Below, piece by piece: positions 14,990-22,604 of a stretch of DNA of 29,715 nucleotides. Numbering within the stretch: the first letter of the stretch is position 1; every line of letters begins with the position of its first letter. Under the pieces are notes generated by a model. The model did no database searches, was not told where the DNA came from, and saw only the letters and a program-made list of their open reading frames with translations. The DNA comes from an uncultured Bacilli bacterium (GTDB lineage Bacteria > Bacillota_I > Bacilli_A > RF39 > UBA660), in NCBI GenBank assembly GCA_947627835.1, contig CANQXM010000003.1:1-29715 (forward strand). Reading direction: 5' to 3'. The translations under genes and the position numbers were made by a program.

Positions 14990-15292
14990 CTATTCATTAT
15001 CTGTTTCAGTTTTCTTTGCAGTCTTTTTTTCTGTTAGTCTAACATTTTGGGCTGTCAAAGCTTCAACTTCTTTTTCTAAATCATCAATTTTATTTACTAA
15101 TTCAGTGTTTTCGCTAGTCAAAGCTTCAACTTCTTTTTCTAAATCATCAATTTTATTTACTAATTCAGTGTTTTCGCTAGTCAAAGCTTCAACTTCTTTT
15201 TCTAAAGTTTGTTTTTCTTTAACTAGTTTTTTTAAGTCTTTATTTTCAGTTGTAGAGTCTTTTGAAACTCCCATTCCAATAAATGTACTCAT
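14990..15292 (-). CDS. coiled-coil protein with 21-residue tandem repeats
   Basis: A 100-residue protein made almost wholly of coiled coil. After MSTFIGMGVSKDSTTENKDL the unit LEKEVEALTSENTELVNKID plus one D is repeated twice exactly and then a third time in part; a lysine-rich tail (KKTAKKTETDNE) follows. It stands between the capsid and connector genes, a place where small head-decoration or linker proteins occur, but I recognise no family. The identical DNA repeats point to recent expansion, so its length may vary between related phages. Confidence 0.65.
   Translation of the reverse strand: MSTFIGMGVSKDSTTENKDLKKLVKEKQTLEKEVEALTSENTELVNKIDDLEKEVEALTSENTELVNKIDDLEKEVEALTAQNVRLTEKKTAKKTETDNE
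15056..15207. repeat. 63-bp tandem repeat, 2.4 copies
   Basis: Two identical 63-bp units start at 15056 and 15119; a third begins at 15182 and stays identical for 26 bases. The unit length is a multiple of three and encodes 21 residues, three coiled-coil heptads. Confidence 0.95.
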
Positions 15293-15304
15293 TACTTTTC
15301 CCTC

Positions 15305-16165
15305 CTATTCTGCTGCAGCTTTATGAGAGCAATATACACCAGCAAGTTTATTTTCATAAACATGACCATAAAGGTTATTATTACGATACTTAAATACGTT
15401 ATCATCACCGTCTTGGTCCTCATCTGGAGTGAAGTATTTAATAAATTGTTCCATATGAACTACTGCTGCACTTCTTTCTACACATAAGAAGTTGATTTCT
15501 TGGCCATCTTCTGCTTTAACATAACCAAATTGTTCTTTACCATCTTTTAATTCAATTTTAGTGTACATTCTGTTTTGAGGAACTTCGATGATTGTTGAGA
15601 ATTTACTTAATACATCCTTAGATTTATAAGATTCTAGATCATCAATTAATCCTTTATTAGTAGGAGTAATAAATAAAATTCTGTTTTCTGGATCAACTTC
15701 ATCTTCATCCATTTTGTTTGTACAAGTTCTTAAAGCTTTAATTACTTCTTCACCTGTAGTTAAAGTTTCTTCTTTTACTGAAATACCTGAAACTCCTGCA
15801 ATTTTAGCAATACGAGCAGCATCTGTTTCTGGAACAACTTTAGTTCTAATAAATTCACTAGATAACTTAGCAAATGGTAATTTTAAAGCTTCGGTATTAT
15901 CTAATCTATCAATACGTAAATCTTGAGAACGTTCTTTATCGTATTTAATAGTTTCCCATTTGAATGTGGTTGAACCTTTTGTATAACCTGACTTTCTATC
16001 AAAATCTCCTAATGCATCCATGTCTAGTTTTGCAACCATGATTTCGCCATTATTTCCACGTTTAAGCGTTGCTTCATCACCTTCAAGAATTGAAGTTTTT
16101 GAATTTTGTTTGTATACCTTATCTAATAAAGGTAAATATACTTTTGCTAATTCAATATTGTTCAT
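15305..16165 (-). CDS. major capsid protein
   Basis: A 286-residue protein at the place of the HK97-fold shell protein, right behind the scaffold. Visible features are the N-terminal MNNIELAKVYLPLLDKVYKQ, a glycine-rich loop region (GDFDRKSGYTKGSTTFKWET), the helix SSEFIRTKVVPETDAARIAK of the spine type, and ENRILFITPTNKGLIDDL of the P domain. A central VERSAAVVHMEQF block and GHVYENKLAGVYCSHK at the end are common in capsids of this kind. It lacks an N-terminal delta domain, in line with a separate scaffold gene. Confidence 0.88.
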   Translation of the reverse strand: MNNIELAKVYLPLLDKVYKQNSKTSILEGDEATLKRGNNGEIMVAKLDMDALGDFDRKSGYTKGSTTFKWETIKYDKERSQDLRIDRLDNTEALKLPFAKLSSEFIRTKVVPETDAARIAKIAGVSGISVKEETLTTGEEVIKALRTCTNKMDEDEVDPENRILFITPTNKGLIDDLESYKSKDVLSKFSTIIEVPQNRMYTKIELKDGKEQFGYVKAEDGQEINFLCVERSAAVVHMEQFIKYFTPDEDQDGDDNVFKYRNNNLYGHVYENKLAGVYCSHKAAAE

Positions 16166-16182
16166 AGTTTTTTTCCTTCTTT

Positions 16183-16764
16183 CTATTTTTCATCTTTAAT
16201 TCCCATGATTTTCTTTATTTCATCTAGAGCACTATCGCTTGTTGGAGGTGTTACAGATGTTGTAAATTTTGGATTGGCAACATCACTTTTGAATGCCCCA
16301 ACATCATTCTTTTTAAGTTCTTCAAGCCATTCAGAAGCACCTTGAAATTTTTGCTCCTTTTCATCGTACTTAAAGTCCTTTTCGTTAAACTGTGCAATTA
16401 CACCAGCCTTTGCTGATTCGCTTGCAAATTCAACGCCATTAAAAAAAGCATTCGTTCTTTCTTCTCGAATACTTTTCTCTTTTGCTTCATTTTGAGATTT
16501 CACTAAATCATTATATTTAGTCTCCCATTCTTCAGCAGATTTCTTAATACCATCAATGTCCATATCTTTATAAGATTTAATCTCATTGTTGGCATCATTT
16601 AGTTGATTTTTATAGGTTTCAATTTCAGTTGTTAATTCTGTTTTTACCTTTTCTTTTTCGGCATTCACAGATTTACCATGCTCAGTTAAGATGGCTTTTA
16701 TTTCATCTTCGCTAAGTTTTACTTTACCTTCGCCTATTTCTAAATCTTCTAAATATTTTTTCAT
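16183..16764 (-). CDS. scaffold protein (Phage GP20 type)
   Basis: This 193-residue protein begins MKKYLEDLEIGEGKVKLSED at ATG 16764, with GGAAGGAGAG upstream. A long coiled coil (about 30-100) is followed by NAFFNGVEFASESAKAGVIA and FKYDEKEQKFQGASEWLEEL, typical of Phage_GP20 minor structural/scaffold proteins, and a C-terminal helix (ALDEIKKIMGIKDEK). It guides capsid assembly and leaves before packaging. It is the first gene behind the terminator at 16850-16877, so it needs read-through or a promoter of its own; I see no good one. Confidence 0.85.
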   Translation of the reverse strand: MKKYLEDLEIGEGKVKLSEDEIKAILTEHGKSVNAEKEKVKTELTTEIETYKNQLNDANNEIKSYKDMDIDGIKKSAEEWETKYNDLVKSQNEAKEKSIREERTNAFFNGVEFASESAKAGVIAQFNEKDFKYDEKEQKFQGASEWLEELKKNDVGAFKSDVANPKFTTSVTPPTSDSALDEIKKIMGIKDEK

Positions 16765-16849
16765 ATATCTCTCTCCTTCCACTTTTTCAAGAGGTTGTGT
16801 CCTCCTAGATTTAGATATTTCCTAATTCTTTCCAGTCTTTTTAGGCAGA

Positions 16850-16877
16850 CCAAAAAACCCGATATTTCTATCGAGTT
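16850..16877 (-). terminator. intrinsic terminator behind the tRNA-Pro transcript
   Basis: Minus strand: AACTCGATA, loop GAAA, TATCGGGTT (9 bp, one G-T pair), followed by TTTT. It ends the stretch with tRNA-Pro and the hairpin-closed RNA and lies about 85 bases before the scaffold gene. Confidence 0.85.
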
Positions 16878-16890
16878 ATTAGTGCTATTT

Positions 16891-16981
16891 TATAAGCACT
16901 GTACTAATCATATACACGAGCCACCCTCGATTCCGTGCACCTGCTAGTGGTTGTTTTAATATGATTAGTACACTACTTATA
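16891..16981 (-). ncRNA. hairpin-closed structured RNA downstream of tRNA-Pro
   Basis: Two 23-nt arms, 16891-16913 and 16959-16981, are complementary except for one G-T and one G-G position; the inner 13 pairs (GTACTAATCATAT with its complement) are perfect. The 45-nt loop has further pairing options on the minus strand (CCAC/GGTGG and CACG/CGTG) and is less AT-rich than its surroundings. It starts 10 bases behind the CCA end of tRNA-Pro and ends 14 bases before the terminator, so tRNA, RNA and terminator can be one transcript. No reading frame is seen. I know no RNA family with this build. Confidence 0.6.
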
Positions 16982-16990
16982 ACAATTTTA

Positions 16991-17067
16991 TGGTCGGAGC
17001 AATAGGACTTGAACCTATGACCTCTAGTTCCCAAAACTAGCGTTCTACCTATCTGAACTATGCCCCG
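16991..17067 (-). tRNA. phage tRNA-Pro (TGG)
   Basis: A 77-nt minus-strand tRNA. The acceptor CGGGGCA pairs with TGCTCCG (one G-T), D arm TTCAGATAGGTAGAAC, anticodon stem CTAGT/ACTAG with loop TTTGGGA (anticodon TGG), T arm ATAGG-TTCAAGT-CCTAT, discriminator A, encoded CCA. It lies inside the late operon between the minor capsid gene and the scaffold gene. Confidence 0.93.
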
Positions 17068-17082
17068 TTATTTACACTAAAT

Positions 17083-17111
17083 TTGACATATTTTCAAAAA
17101 TAGTGTATATT
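17083..17111 (+). promoter_or_regulatory. near-consensus plus-strand promoter inside the late operon
   Basis: TTGACA (17083-17088), 17 bases, TATATT (17106-17111). Both elements and spacing are near perfect for the housekeeping sigma factor. ACACTA (17074-17079) and TAGTGT (17101-17106) form an inverted repeat around the -35, a possible operator. It points against the direction of the structural genes. Confidence 0.75.
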
Positions 17112-17117
17112 ATATAT

Positions 17118-17167
17118 ATCAAAGCAGTGGTCGTGGCGACTTTGCGCCTAGTGTCATTGCTTTTTTT
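17118..17167 (+). ncRNA. candidate ~50-nt small RNA with intrinsic terminator
   Basis: From the expected start near 17118 the plus strand makes an almost continuous hairpin: AAAGCA pairs with TGCTTT, a wobble-rich inner stem follows, and GGCG/CGCC closes a 6-base loop. Seven T follow directly (17161-17167). Promoter and terminator alone enclose ~50 nt, with no reading frame. Its 3' end overlaps the last 14 bases of the minor capsid gene in antisense. Confidence 0.55.
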
Positions 17168-18818
17168 GTATGTTATTTTTCAAAATAATAAATTTATCAT
17201 TTTTCTTTATTCCAATCATTTTTACCCAATTAGTATCATTCCTTTTAAATGCATTATTCGTTTGCTGAATTAAATCTGACATTTTAAGATTAGATTTAGT
17301 TGTTTCAAAGAAGAAATAGTATGCTTGTTCATCTTTATTTCTCACATTATGATATAGTAGCTGATTACTATTTCCACTAACAATCTTCATATCAACATAA
17401 TCTTTTCCAATGGTTAAATCTGGAGTTTTTATTTTTTCGGGTTGATTTATTGTTGGATTTAATATTACTTTTTTATTTGTTTTTGATTGAATAAAATTTG
17501 CAAAATTTATTTCTTCATTTATATATTCATTTTTGACTTTTTTTCCATCAATGATATAAGATATTCCTTTATATTTAAATTCATCTCCTATATTCATTTT
17601 AGTTGCTTCAACAATGTTGTCTGTTTTATCTCCAAGCCACGAATTAGTAACATCTTTGCTAGACATTTTAACATTTGGATTTTCATATACAAATTCTCTG
17701 TTAAATTTCCTTTTCAAATTATTTTCTTTACAAAAATCATTATACTCTTTATCAATAACTTGTAGTTTATCATTATATAAATTATATTTTTCAACATCAT
17801 CGCTTTCTTTTGCAACTTCGATTTGTCTTTTATAATCTCTTATAGTCCTTTCGTATGCACGTTGTTGCTGATTTAATTCATATATTTTTTGATTTTCCTC
17901 TGGATCTATCTCTATATTTTTAGGAACGGAAATGCCAGGCCAGAATGGCCATTTAATGTGTCTACAATTTGCACCACCAATTCCTTGAATGTCTCCTTCG
18001 TTGCAAGTCTCTTGAAAGTTTGGATATTCTTTTGTTGAACCGTCTATTTTATACACTTTTCCTTGCCACCATGAATGATCCTTGTAATCATGTGTATCAG
18101 TAACTCTTGCTCCCAAATGTTGTGATACTTCATAATATTCAGCATCCATATCTTTGGCAAATTGTGTGCTTGCATTATTCGTGCATTGAACCACTGCTGT
18201 AAGTACATCTCTTCTTACACATGATTCAATTCCATAATTAATAACTTTGCCATTTTTTTGTTTATAACTTGCTACGATAATACCTTGGTTTGCCATTCGT
18301 GTAAGTGCCTTTCGAATTGCACTATTATAATCATTTATACCGCTTTGTACTTCAGTATATGCTTGATTTAATACGCTCATATATGATTCTTGCATTCCTT
18401 GTATAGCATTTGTATGGATCATTTTAAAAATGTTGTCTATTTCTTTATATGAATTATTAACAATATTAATAAATGGCTGAGAAGCAATTAACTTGTCTGT
18501 ATCAATTTTATAATCACGTATGGAATTTAGTTTATCTACTGCATTTAGATCTATTGTAGATATTCCGGCTTCTTTTAACATTTGAATTATTTTAGCCTTG
18601 GATATTTTAGTTCTTTTAGAAATGATATCAATTGCCTCTTGATTTAAACCACCAAGTTCTGCAACTTTGTTAGCATACCACTCCATTGAGTTTTTAAATC
18701 CCACGGATTCATATAATTTAAAATGTGTTGCTATATGTGCAATTAGTTCATATTCTAAATTTTGATAAATTTCTACGATAGGTTCAATTAATTTGTCAAA
18801 ATCTGGACCATTATGCAT
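17154..18818 (-). CDS. minor capsid protein with C-terminal nuclease-like toxin domain
   Basis: A 554-residue fusion. Residues 1 to ~330 are a Phage_min_cap2 head protein (MHNGPDFDKLIEPIVEIYQN; YGIESCVRRDVLTAVVQCTN; the histidine/cysteine block ARVTDTHDYKDHSWWQGKVY and GGANCRHIKWPFWPG), bound to the portal inside the head. A coiled linker (330-380) leads to an unrelated domain of ~170 residues. It ends in a likely nuclease core: FANFIQSKTNKKVILNP (439-455), TPDL (465-468), then VDMK (D476, K478) and a late FIILK strand. P466-D467 with D476-x-K478 fits a PD-(D/E)XK pattern, as in the tRNase tips of some contact-dependent toxins; BECR-type RNases are the alternative. Toxin domains on phage head proteins are known and may enter the cell with the DNA. 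No immunity gene lies next to it; tRNA-Pro and two candidate RNAs do. Confidence 0.8.
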   Translation of the reverse strand: MHNGPDFDKLIEPIVEIYQNLEYELIAHIATHFKLYESVGFKNSMEWYANKVAELGGLNQEAIDIISKRTKISKAKIIQMLKEAGISTIDLNAVDKLNSIRDYKIDTDKLIASQPFINIVNNSYKEIDNIFKMIHTNAIQGMQESYMSVLNQAYTEVQSGINDYNSAIRKALTRMANQGIIVASYKQKNGKVINYGIESCVRRDVLTAVVQCTNNASTQFAKDMDAEYYEVSQHLGARVTDTHDYKDHSWWQGKVYKIDGSTKEYPNFQETCNEGDIQGIGGANCRHIKWPFWPGISVPKNIEIDPEENQKIYELNQQQRAYERTIRDYKRQIEVAKESDDVEKYNLYNDKLQVIDKEYNDFCKENNLKRKFNREFVYENPNVKMSSKDVTNSWLGDKTDNIVEATKMNIGDEFKYKGISYIIDGKKVKNEYINEEINFANFIQSKTNKKVILNPTINQPEKIKTPDLTIGKDYVDMKIVSGNSNQLLYHNVRNKDEQAYYFFFETTKSNLKMSDLIQQTNNAFKRNDTNWVKMIGIKKNDKFIILKNNIQKKQ

Positions 18819-20242
18819 TATTCTTCAGGTTCCTCTTCTTCTGGTTCATCTTTTTGAGTTAATTTTCTATATTCTTGCTGTCTTTTAACAAATTCTATAG
18901 CTTCCTTTTCTTTCATATTTCTTGTTTCCATTATATATTGAACGTCACTAGTAATTTGGTTATTTCTTTCGATAAGAGCTTGGTTTCTTGATTGCTCCTT
19001 ATCTACAAGAATAGAATCGTCCCAATCATGCTCTACAACATAACTTGGTCTTACAGGTATCCCATAAAGTTTACAAAGAACATAGATTCCATAAATCAAG
19101 TCATCTAAAGCTTGTTGCATTGATGTTTGAATGTTCTTCACGGTTGTATAGTAGCTCTGTTTCATAATTTTCATTTCTGTTGCGGTTTTTTCAACGGTCT
19201 GTGGTTTAGATAGTATTCCATGCTCTAAGTGACATTGAACCTCTGCTTTTTGAAGTAATTCATTTAATCCATTAAACATAGATGTATCTCTTATTTCTGG
19301 GCTAAAGATATTGTAACTTTTATCTTTGGTCTCATCAAAATCGAACTTTCTAAATAATCTTTCTTTTCCTTTAGGTACTATAAATCCGCCTTTGCCATTT
19401 GATTTCAAAACAGTTTCATCTACATCAATAGCAAGTTCAGAACCTTCATATTCCCATAATGTTCTTGAAAATTGTTTATCAATTTCTTTTAAGGTATTTA
19501 AAGCATTATGATAAATAGGCATTCCTACTGGTGAAGAATTATCAATGGTATTTGCGAGTTTAGTTGTTGCAAATCCTCCTATTAGTTTATCTACACCCTC
19601 AATTGCACTATTTTCTTCAATATTCTTCCATTTGTTTACGCTTTTTAAGTCTATCTTGGTTTCTAATATTGTTCCTTCTTTTCTGCCTTTATATGCAATA
19701 TTTCTTGTTGTCATTACATTATCGTTTAAAGAACTATATTCTAATCGTGTGTAAACTGTAGATTCTTCTGTTATTTGGTCAACAATAATACAAGAAATCA
19801 ACTCTCCATCATCGCTAAAACTTACTGGAATAAATTTATCTGCTTGAACTACGTTTACATTAATTTTTTTACCATCAAAATATGGCTTAAAAAAAATACA
19901 AGATTTTCCAATCATGTATTCTGTGTTCGTTTGAATATTCTTCAAAAACTTTTGATATATCTGATTGATATAAGGTTCGTCACAAACAGATTTATATTCA
20001 ACTACAGTTGCTTCAGCTACTTTTTCACATATTGTTTTAGCAACGTGTAATGAAGTTGTTTTTGAATCTATCCATGGTTCTTTTCCATTAAAAATATTTG
20101 ACCAATTTTGAATTGCTTTCAATATAGTTTCGCTTGTCTGTAAATCTAATCCAAAATCAGTAATAATTTTATTATAATCAAACATTTTATGCCACCATCC
20201 TTTCAATTTATTCACAAAATTATTCCACATCTTCTTTATCAT
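18818..20242 (-). CDS. portal protein
   Basis: A 474-residue portal of the SPP1/A118 (Gp6) type. Recognisable parts are the N-terminal YNKIITDFGLDLQTSETILK, the KTICEKVAEATVVEY block, VVQADKFIPVSFSDDGELIS, DIDKQFS-like LKEIDKQFSRTLWEYEGSEL, the stem region with PQTVEKTATEMKIMKQSYY, and an acidic end DEPEEEEPEE. Twelve copies form the DNA gate at one capsid vertex and hold the terminase during packaging. ATG 20242 lies inside the end of the terminase gene (23-base overlap), and the minor capsid gene starts at its stop codon, so the three are translationally coupled. Confidence 0.92.
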   Translation of the reverse strand: MIKKMWNNFVNKLKGWWHKMFDYNKIITDFGLDLQTSETILKAIQNWSNIFNGKEPWIDSKTTSLHVAKTICEKVAEATVVEYKSVCDEPYINQIYQKFLKNIQTNTEYMIGKSCIFFKPYFDGKKINVNVVQADKFIPVSFSDDGELISCIIVDQITEESTVYTRLEYSSLNDNVMTTRNIAYKGRKEGTILETKIDLKSVNKWKNIEENSAIEGVDKLIGGFATTKLANTIDNSSPVGMPIYHNALNTLKEIDKQFSRTLWEYEGSELAIDVDETVLKSNGKGGFIVPKGKERLFRKFDFDETKDKSYNIFSPEIRDTSMFNGLNELLQKAEVQCHLEHGILSKPQTVEKTATEMKIMKQSYYTTVKNIQTSMQQALDDLIYGIYVLCKLYGIPVRPSYVVEHDWDDSILVDKEQSRNQALIERNNQITSDVQYIMETRNMKEKEAIEFVKRQQEYRKLTQKDEPEEEEPEE

Positions 20243-21578
20243 CTCCTAACATAGGAAGTAATTGTTTTATGATCTTCCATATTCCCATCACTAAATACCT
20301 CAAAGCATCTTCGCAGTGATCATCTTTCTTTATAGGAACTTCTTTGCCTTTATCAAGCAAATCTTTATCGTATTCATACTTGTACATTTCACCTATCAAA
20401 TGCTCTTGTTTTGGAGATATAAAAAGACGTTGAAAACTCAACATCTTTTGCACTCTATTAATTCCCAAAGATACATCATTTTTAGCATTTCTAATTACGA
20501 TATCCGGACAAACTCTCTTTATTTCTTCTGATAATCCTTTTGCGGATGGATCTATGAAAACGTATAGAACTTTTAATCCGGTTTCTTTTTCAACATTTTC
20601 CTTAAATTTTTTGAAGTCCAATGCGTATTCACTCGGCGATTTTTGTTTTCCGCTTTCACGTCCACTATGGTAATATTCATCTACTCCTCTTAAGCATTTG
20701 TCTTTATAATCAAGCCCAAAACATTCATAAGTTGTTGCATTCATTTGACCATAATCTACAGATATATAAAGATGGTTCATGTTTTCCAAGTTTTCTTTAG
20801 TACATTCTTTTATATGAATTTCTTCGTTGAACATGTAATAAATTAACTCATCAATACCTGTACAAATTCCTAGCCACAACCAACGATACATTTTTTCATC
20901 TAATTTTTTCAGAATTTCTGCTGTTTGTATAAGTTTTTTTCCTAACCAACTTTCAGGTACGTCTCTATAATCGGTATGAACATGGATAACATCTTCCCTA
21001 AGTTTCATTTTATCTAGCCATAACATGATATCAGCTTTAGGATTTTTTGGAGGATTAAAGTAATATTCCATCACAAATTCTTCATCATTTCCACGGATAA
21101 ATGTTGCTTCAATATTTTGAAGTTCGTCTTCTCCATCACCTTTATCAAAAAACTCTGTTAATTCATCAAGTTCTACTAATACAATAGGTCTATCTTCATC
21201 AATCATACCTTTTGTATCATCTATTGAATCATTACCAGTAAAATAAATTGTGTTCCCTGTTGGAAGATATGTTATTTGCATGGGACTAACTGTTATTTTA
21301 AATCTTTTCTTATTTAGTTTTAATCTTTGAATGGCTCTCAAGCATTCTTTGAATACAGTTTTTTTTAGTTTGTTATGAAATTTTCTTAAAATAACTACCG
21401 AACCTGTTTTTTTATCTATGATTCTTCTCACTGCTCTTAAAGCGCCACGACTAGATTTTGTTCCGGCACGACCACTCGTGTATATTTGATGAATATGAAT
21501 AATATCATTAAAATTTGAATAATATTTTGGAATAATTAAATTGCTTAACTTAACAACGATTTTATTTTGGCAAGTCAT
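20220..21578 (-). CDS. terL: terminase large subunit
   Basis: The 452-residue packaging motor and nuclease (PBSX/Terminase_3-like). ATPase: Walker A-like SGRAGTKSS at 35-43, Walker B VLVELDE ending at D138-E139, and a coupling-type FNPP motif near 174. Nuclease: SVDYG (D275), FIDPSAKG (D343) and the C-terminal DDHCEDALRY (D420, D424), the three acidic sites of the RNase H-like fold. It cuts concatemers and pumps DNA through the portal. ATG overlaps the end of the small subunit gene by 17 bases. Its length is normal and no motif is missing. Confidence 0.95.
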   Translation of the reverse strand: MTCQNKIVVKLSNLIIPKYYSNFNDIIHIHQIYTSGRAGTKSSRGALRAVRRIIDKKTGSVVILRKFHNKLKKTVFKECLRAIQRLKLNKKRFKITVSPMQITYLPTGNTIYFTGNDSIDDTKGMIDEDRPIVLVELDELTEFFDKGDGEDELQNIEATFIRGNDEEFVMEYYFNPPKNPKADIMLWLDKMKLREDVIHVHTDYRDVPESWLGKKLIQTAEILKKLDEKMYRWLWLGICTGIDELIYYMFNEEIHIKECTKENLENMNHLYISVDYGQMNATTYECFGLDYKDKCLRGVDEYYHSGRESGKQKSPSEYALDFKKFKENVEKETGLKVLYVFIDPSAKGLSEEIKRVCPDIVIRNAKNDVSLGINRVQKMLSFQRLFISPKQEHLIGEMYKYEYDKDLLDKGKEVPIKKDDHCEDALRYLVMGIWKIIKQLLPMLGDDKEDVE

Positions 21579-21996
21579 CTACAATTATTACTCCTTCATT
21601 TTCTAAACTTTCTTCTTTTTTTTGCTTATATTTCATTTCTTTTAGTTTTAACGCTTTATCAAATATAACACCATATACAGTAGCAATATCTTTAACATTA
21701 GTAAATGCATCTGGTTTCTTTAACTTTGCTTTTATAGCCTTTAAAGATAAATCTATTATTTCTTTTTGATCATCAGCTATAGAATCCATATATTCCAAAA
21801 TGTCTTTAATGTTTTCTTCTCTTTTTTTTTCAAACTTTTTCAAACTTTCAGGGTCTTTATTGATAATTTTTCTTACTGCAGTATCTGATATTCCATTCAT
21901 TCTTGCTGTTTCAGCATAATTATTGTTTGAGGCATAATCGGCAATTATTTTTTTCTTTTGCCTATCAGTTAATTTTACTCTAGGCACATCAACCAA
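21562..21996 (-). CDS. terS: terminase small subunit
   Basis: A 144-residue protein of the Terminase_2 type: VPRVKLTDRQKKKIIADYAS, then a helix-turn-helix (NYAETARMNGISDTAVRKII, 26-45) for DNA recognition, a long central helix for ring formation and a short C-terminal part (EGVIIVDDLPK) that contacts the large subunit. The best start is TTG at 21996, since no ATG lies before the conserved VPR; this is not certain. The gene overlaps both neighbours. Confidence 0.88.
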   Translation of the reverse strand: MVDVPRVKLTDRQKKKIIADYASNNNYAETARMNGISDTAVRKIINKDPESLKKFEKKREENIKDILEYMDSIADDQKEIIDLSLKAIKAKLKKPDAFTNVKDIATVYGVIFDKALKLKEMKYKQKKEESLENEGVIIVDDLPK

Positions 21997-22199
21997 CTCG
22001 CTAGATCTTTTTTATTATAAAATGTCAAATGGCTATTTTTGGTTTTTTTTGATTTTTTTGGCCTGTAATTAAAATTAATTGTTCTTGATATCCATGTTTT
22101 TCTTCCTTTTCTGTTAGGCACTAAAATCTCTACAAGGGAAATATCATATTTTTTACTTAATTCTAAAAGTTTAATATTTATAAAAAAATCTAATTTCAT
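21975..22199 (-). CDS. small basic protein before the terminase genes
   Basis: A 74-residue, lysine-rich protein (MKLDFFINIKLLELSKKYDI, then SLVEILVPNRKGRKTWISRT and a basic middle). The ending NNKKDLASWLMCLE overlaps the terminase start by 22 bases. I recognise no family. The high positive charge and the place directly before terS would suit nucleic-acid binding, but that is a guess. Confidence 0.55.
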   Translation of the reverse strand: MKLDFFINIKLLELSKKYDISLVEILVPNRKGRKTWISRTINFNYRPKKSKKTKNSHLTFYNKKDLASWLMCLE

Positions 22200-22231
22200 T
22201 GTTTTCCCTCCTTCATATTAATTAAAACTAT

Positions 22232-22429
22232 TTATGATTGGTTTTGTTCTTTATTTTGAGCATTTCCTTTTGATTCTTTGACTCTCTCAACTAGTTTTTC
22301 ATCGATTAGTTTATTTGCTTTTTCATCATTAATTTCAAATTCACTTCCGTAAAGATGAATTTTTCCATTTTCCTTTAAAGTTAAACTAGCTTCTTTTCCA
22401 TCTACTTTTGCGATGACTCTTACTTTCAT
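22232..22429 (-). CDS. small acidic-basic phage protein
   Basis: A 65-residue protein. The first ~35 residues suggest a small beta sheet (KVRVIAKVDGKEASLTLKEN) and the rest a helix (EKANKLIDEKLVERVKESKG) with a polar end. AAGGATG-type purines lie before the ATG. I know no function; small genes like this between late leader and terminase are common in phages of Bacillota. Confidence 0.55.
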   Translation of the reverse strand: MKVRVIAKVDGKEASLTLKENGKIHLYGSEFEINDEKANKLIDEKLVERVKESKGNAQNKEQNQS

Positions 22430-22457
22430 ATTTATTACATCCTTTCATTTATATAAT

Positions 22458-22531
22458 TGGTTAAGGGAGAAGGAATTGAACCTTCTTTTTAAGGTCGAAA
22501 GCCTTACGTTCTACCAATAAACTATCCCTTT
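22458..22531 (-). tRNA. phage tRNA-Glu-like gene (TTC), acceptor mismatch
   Basis: Minus strand, 74 nt with encoded CCA. D stem GTTT/GAAC, anticodon stem TAAGG/CCTTA with loop CTTTCGA (anticodon TTC), T arm GAAGG-TTCAATT-CCTTC. The acceptor pairs AAGGGA with TCCCTT, but bases 1 and 72 are A and A. G37 is unusual for tRNA-Glu. It may be functional with an odd end, or decaying. Its 5' end overlaps the stop codon of the micro-ORF before it. Confidence 0.75.
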
Positions 22532-22604
22532 ATTGGTTTTTACTTATACATACTGCACTCGTTAACACTATTCCTAATATTAATCCGATCAAAAATCTAA
22601 ACAT
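22530..22604 (-). CDS. 24-residue membrane micro-protein
   Basis: ATG (22604) has GAAGAGG 8 bases upstream. The peptide is MFRFLIGLILGIVLTSAVCI plus SKNQ: a single hydrophobic helix with glycines after a basic start. It begins inside the end of the gene at 22589 and its TAA overlaps the 5' end of the tRNA by two bases. Tiny single-helix proteins occur often in phage genomes. The role is unknown. Confidence 0.5.
   Translation of the reverse strand: MFRFLIGLILGIVLTSAVCISKNQ

Noticed and set aside
15105..15326. Plus-strand frame opposite the coiled-coil gene
   Set aside because: Shadow of the repeats on the other strand; no ribosome site, and the minus-strand gene has clear operon context.
17067..17122. 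Minus-strand promoter just before tRNA-Pro
   Set aside because: TTGAAA-N17-TAAATA exists, but would start transcription inside the tRNA; TTGATA further up has no -10 at a proper distance. The convincing promoter there is on the plus strand.
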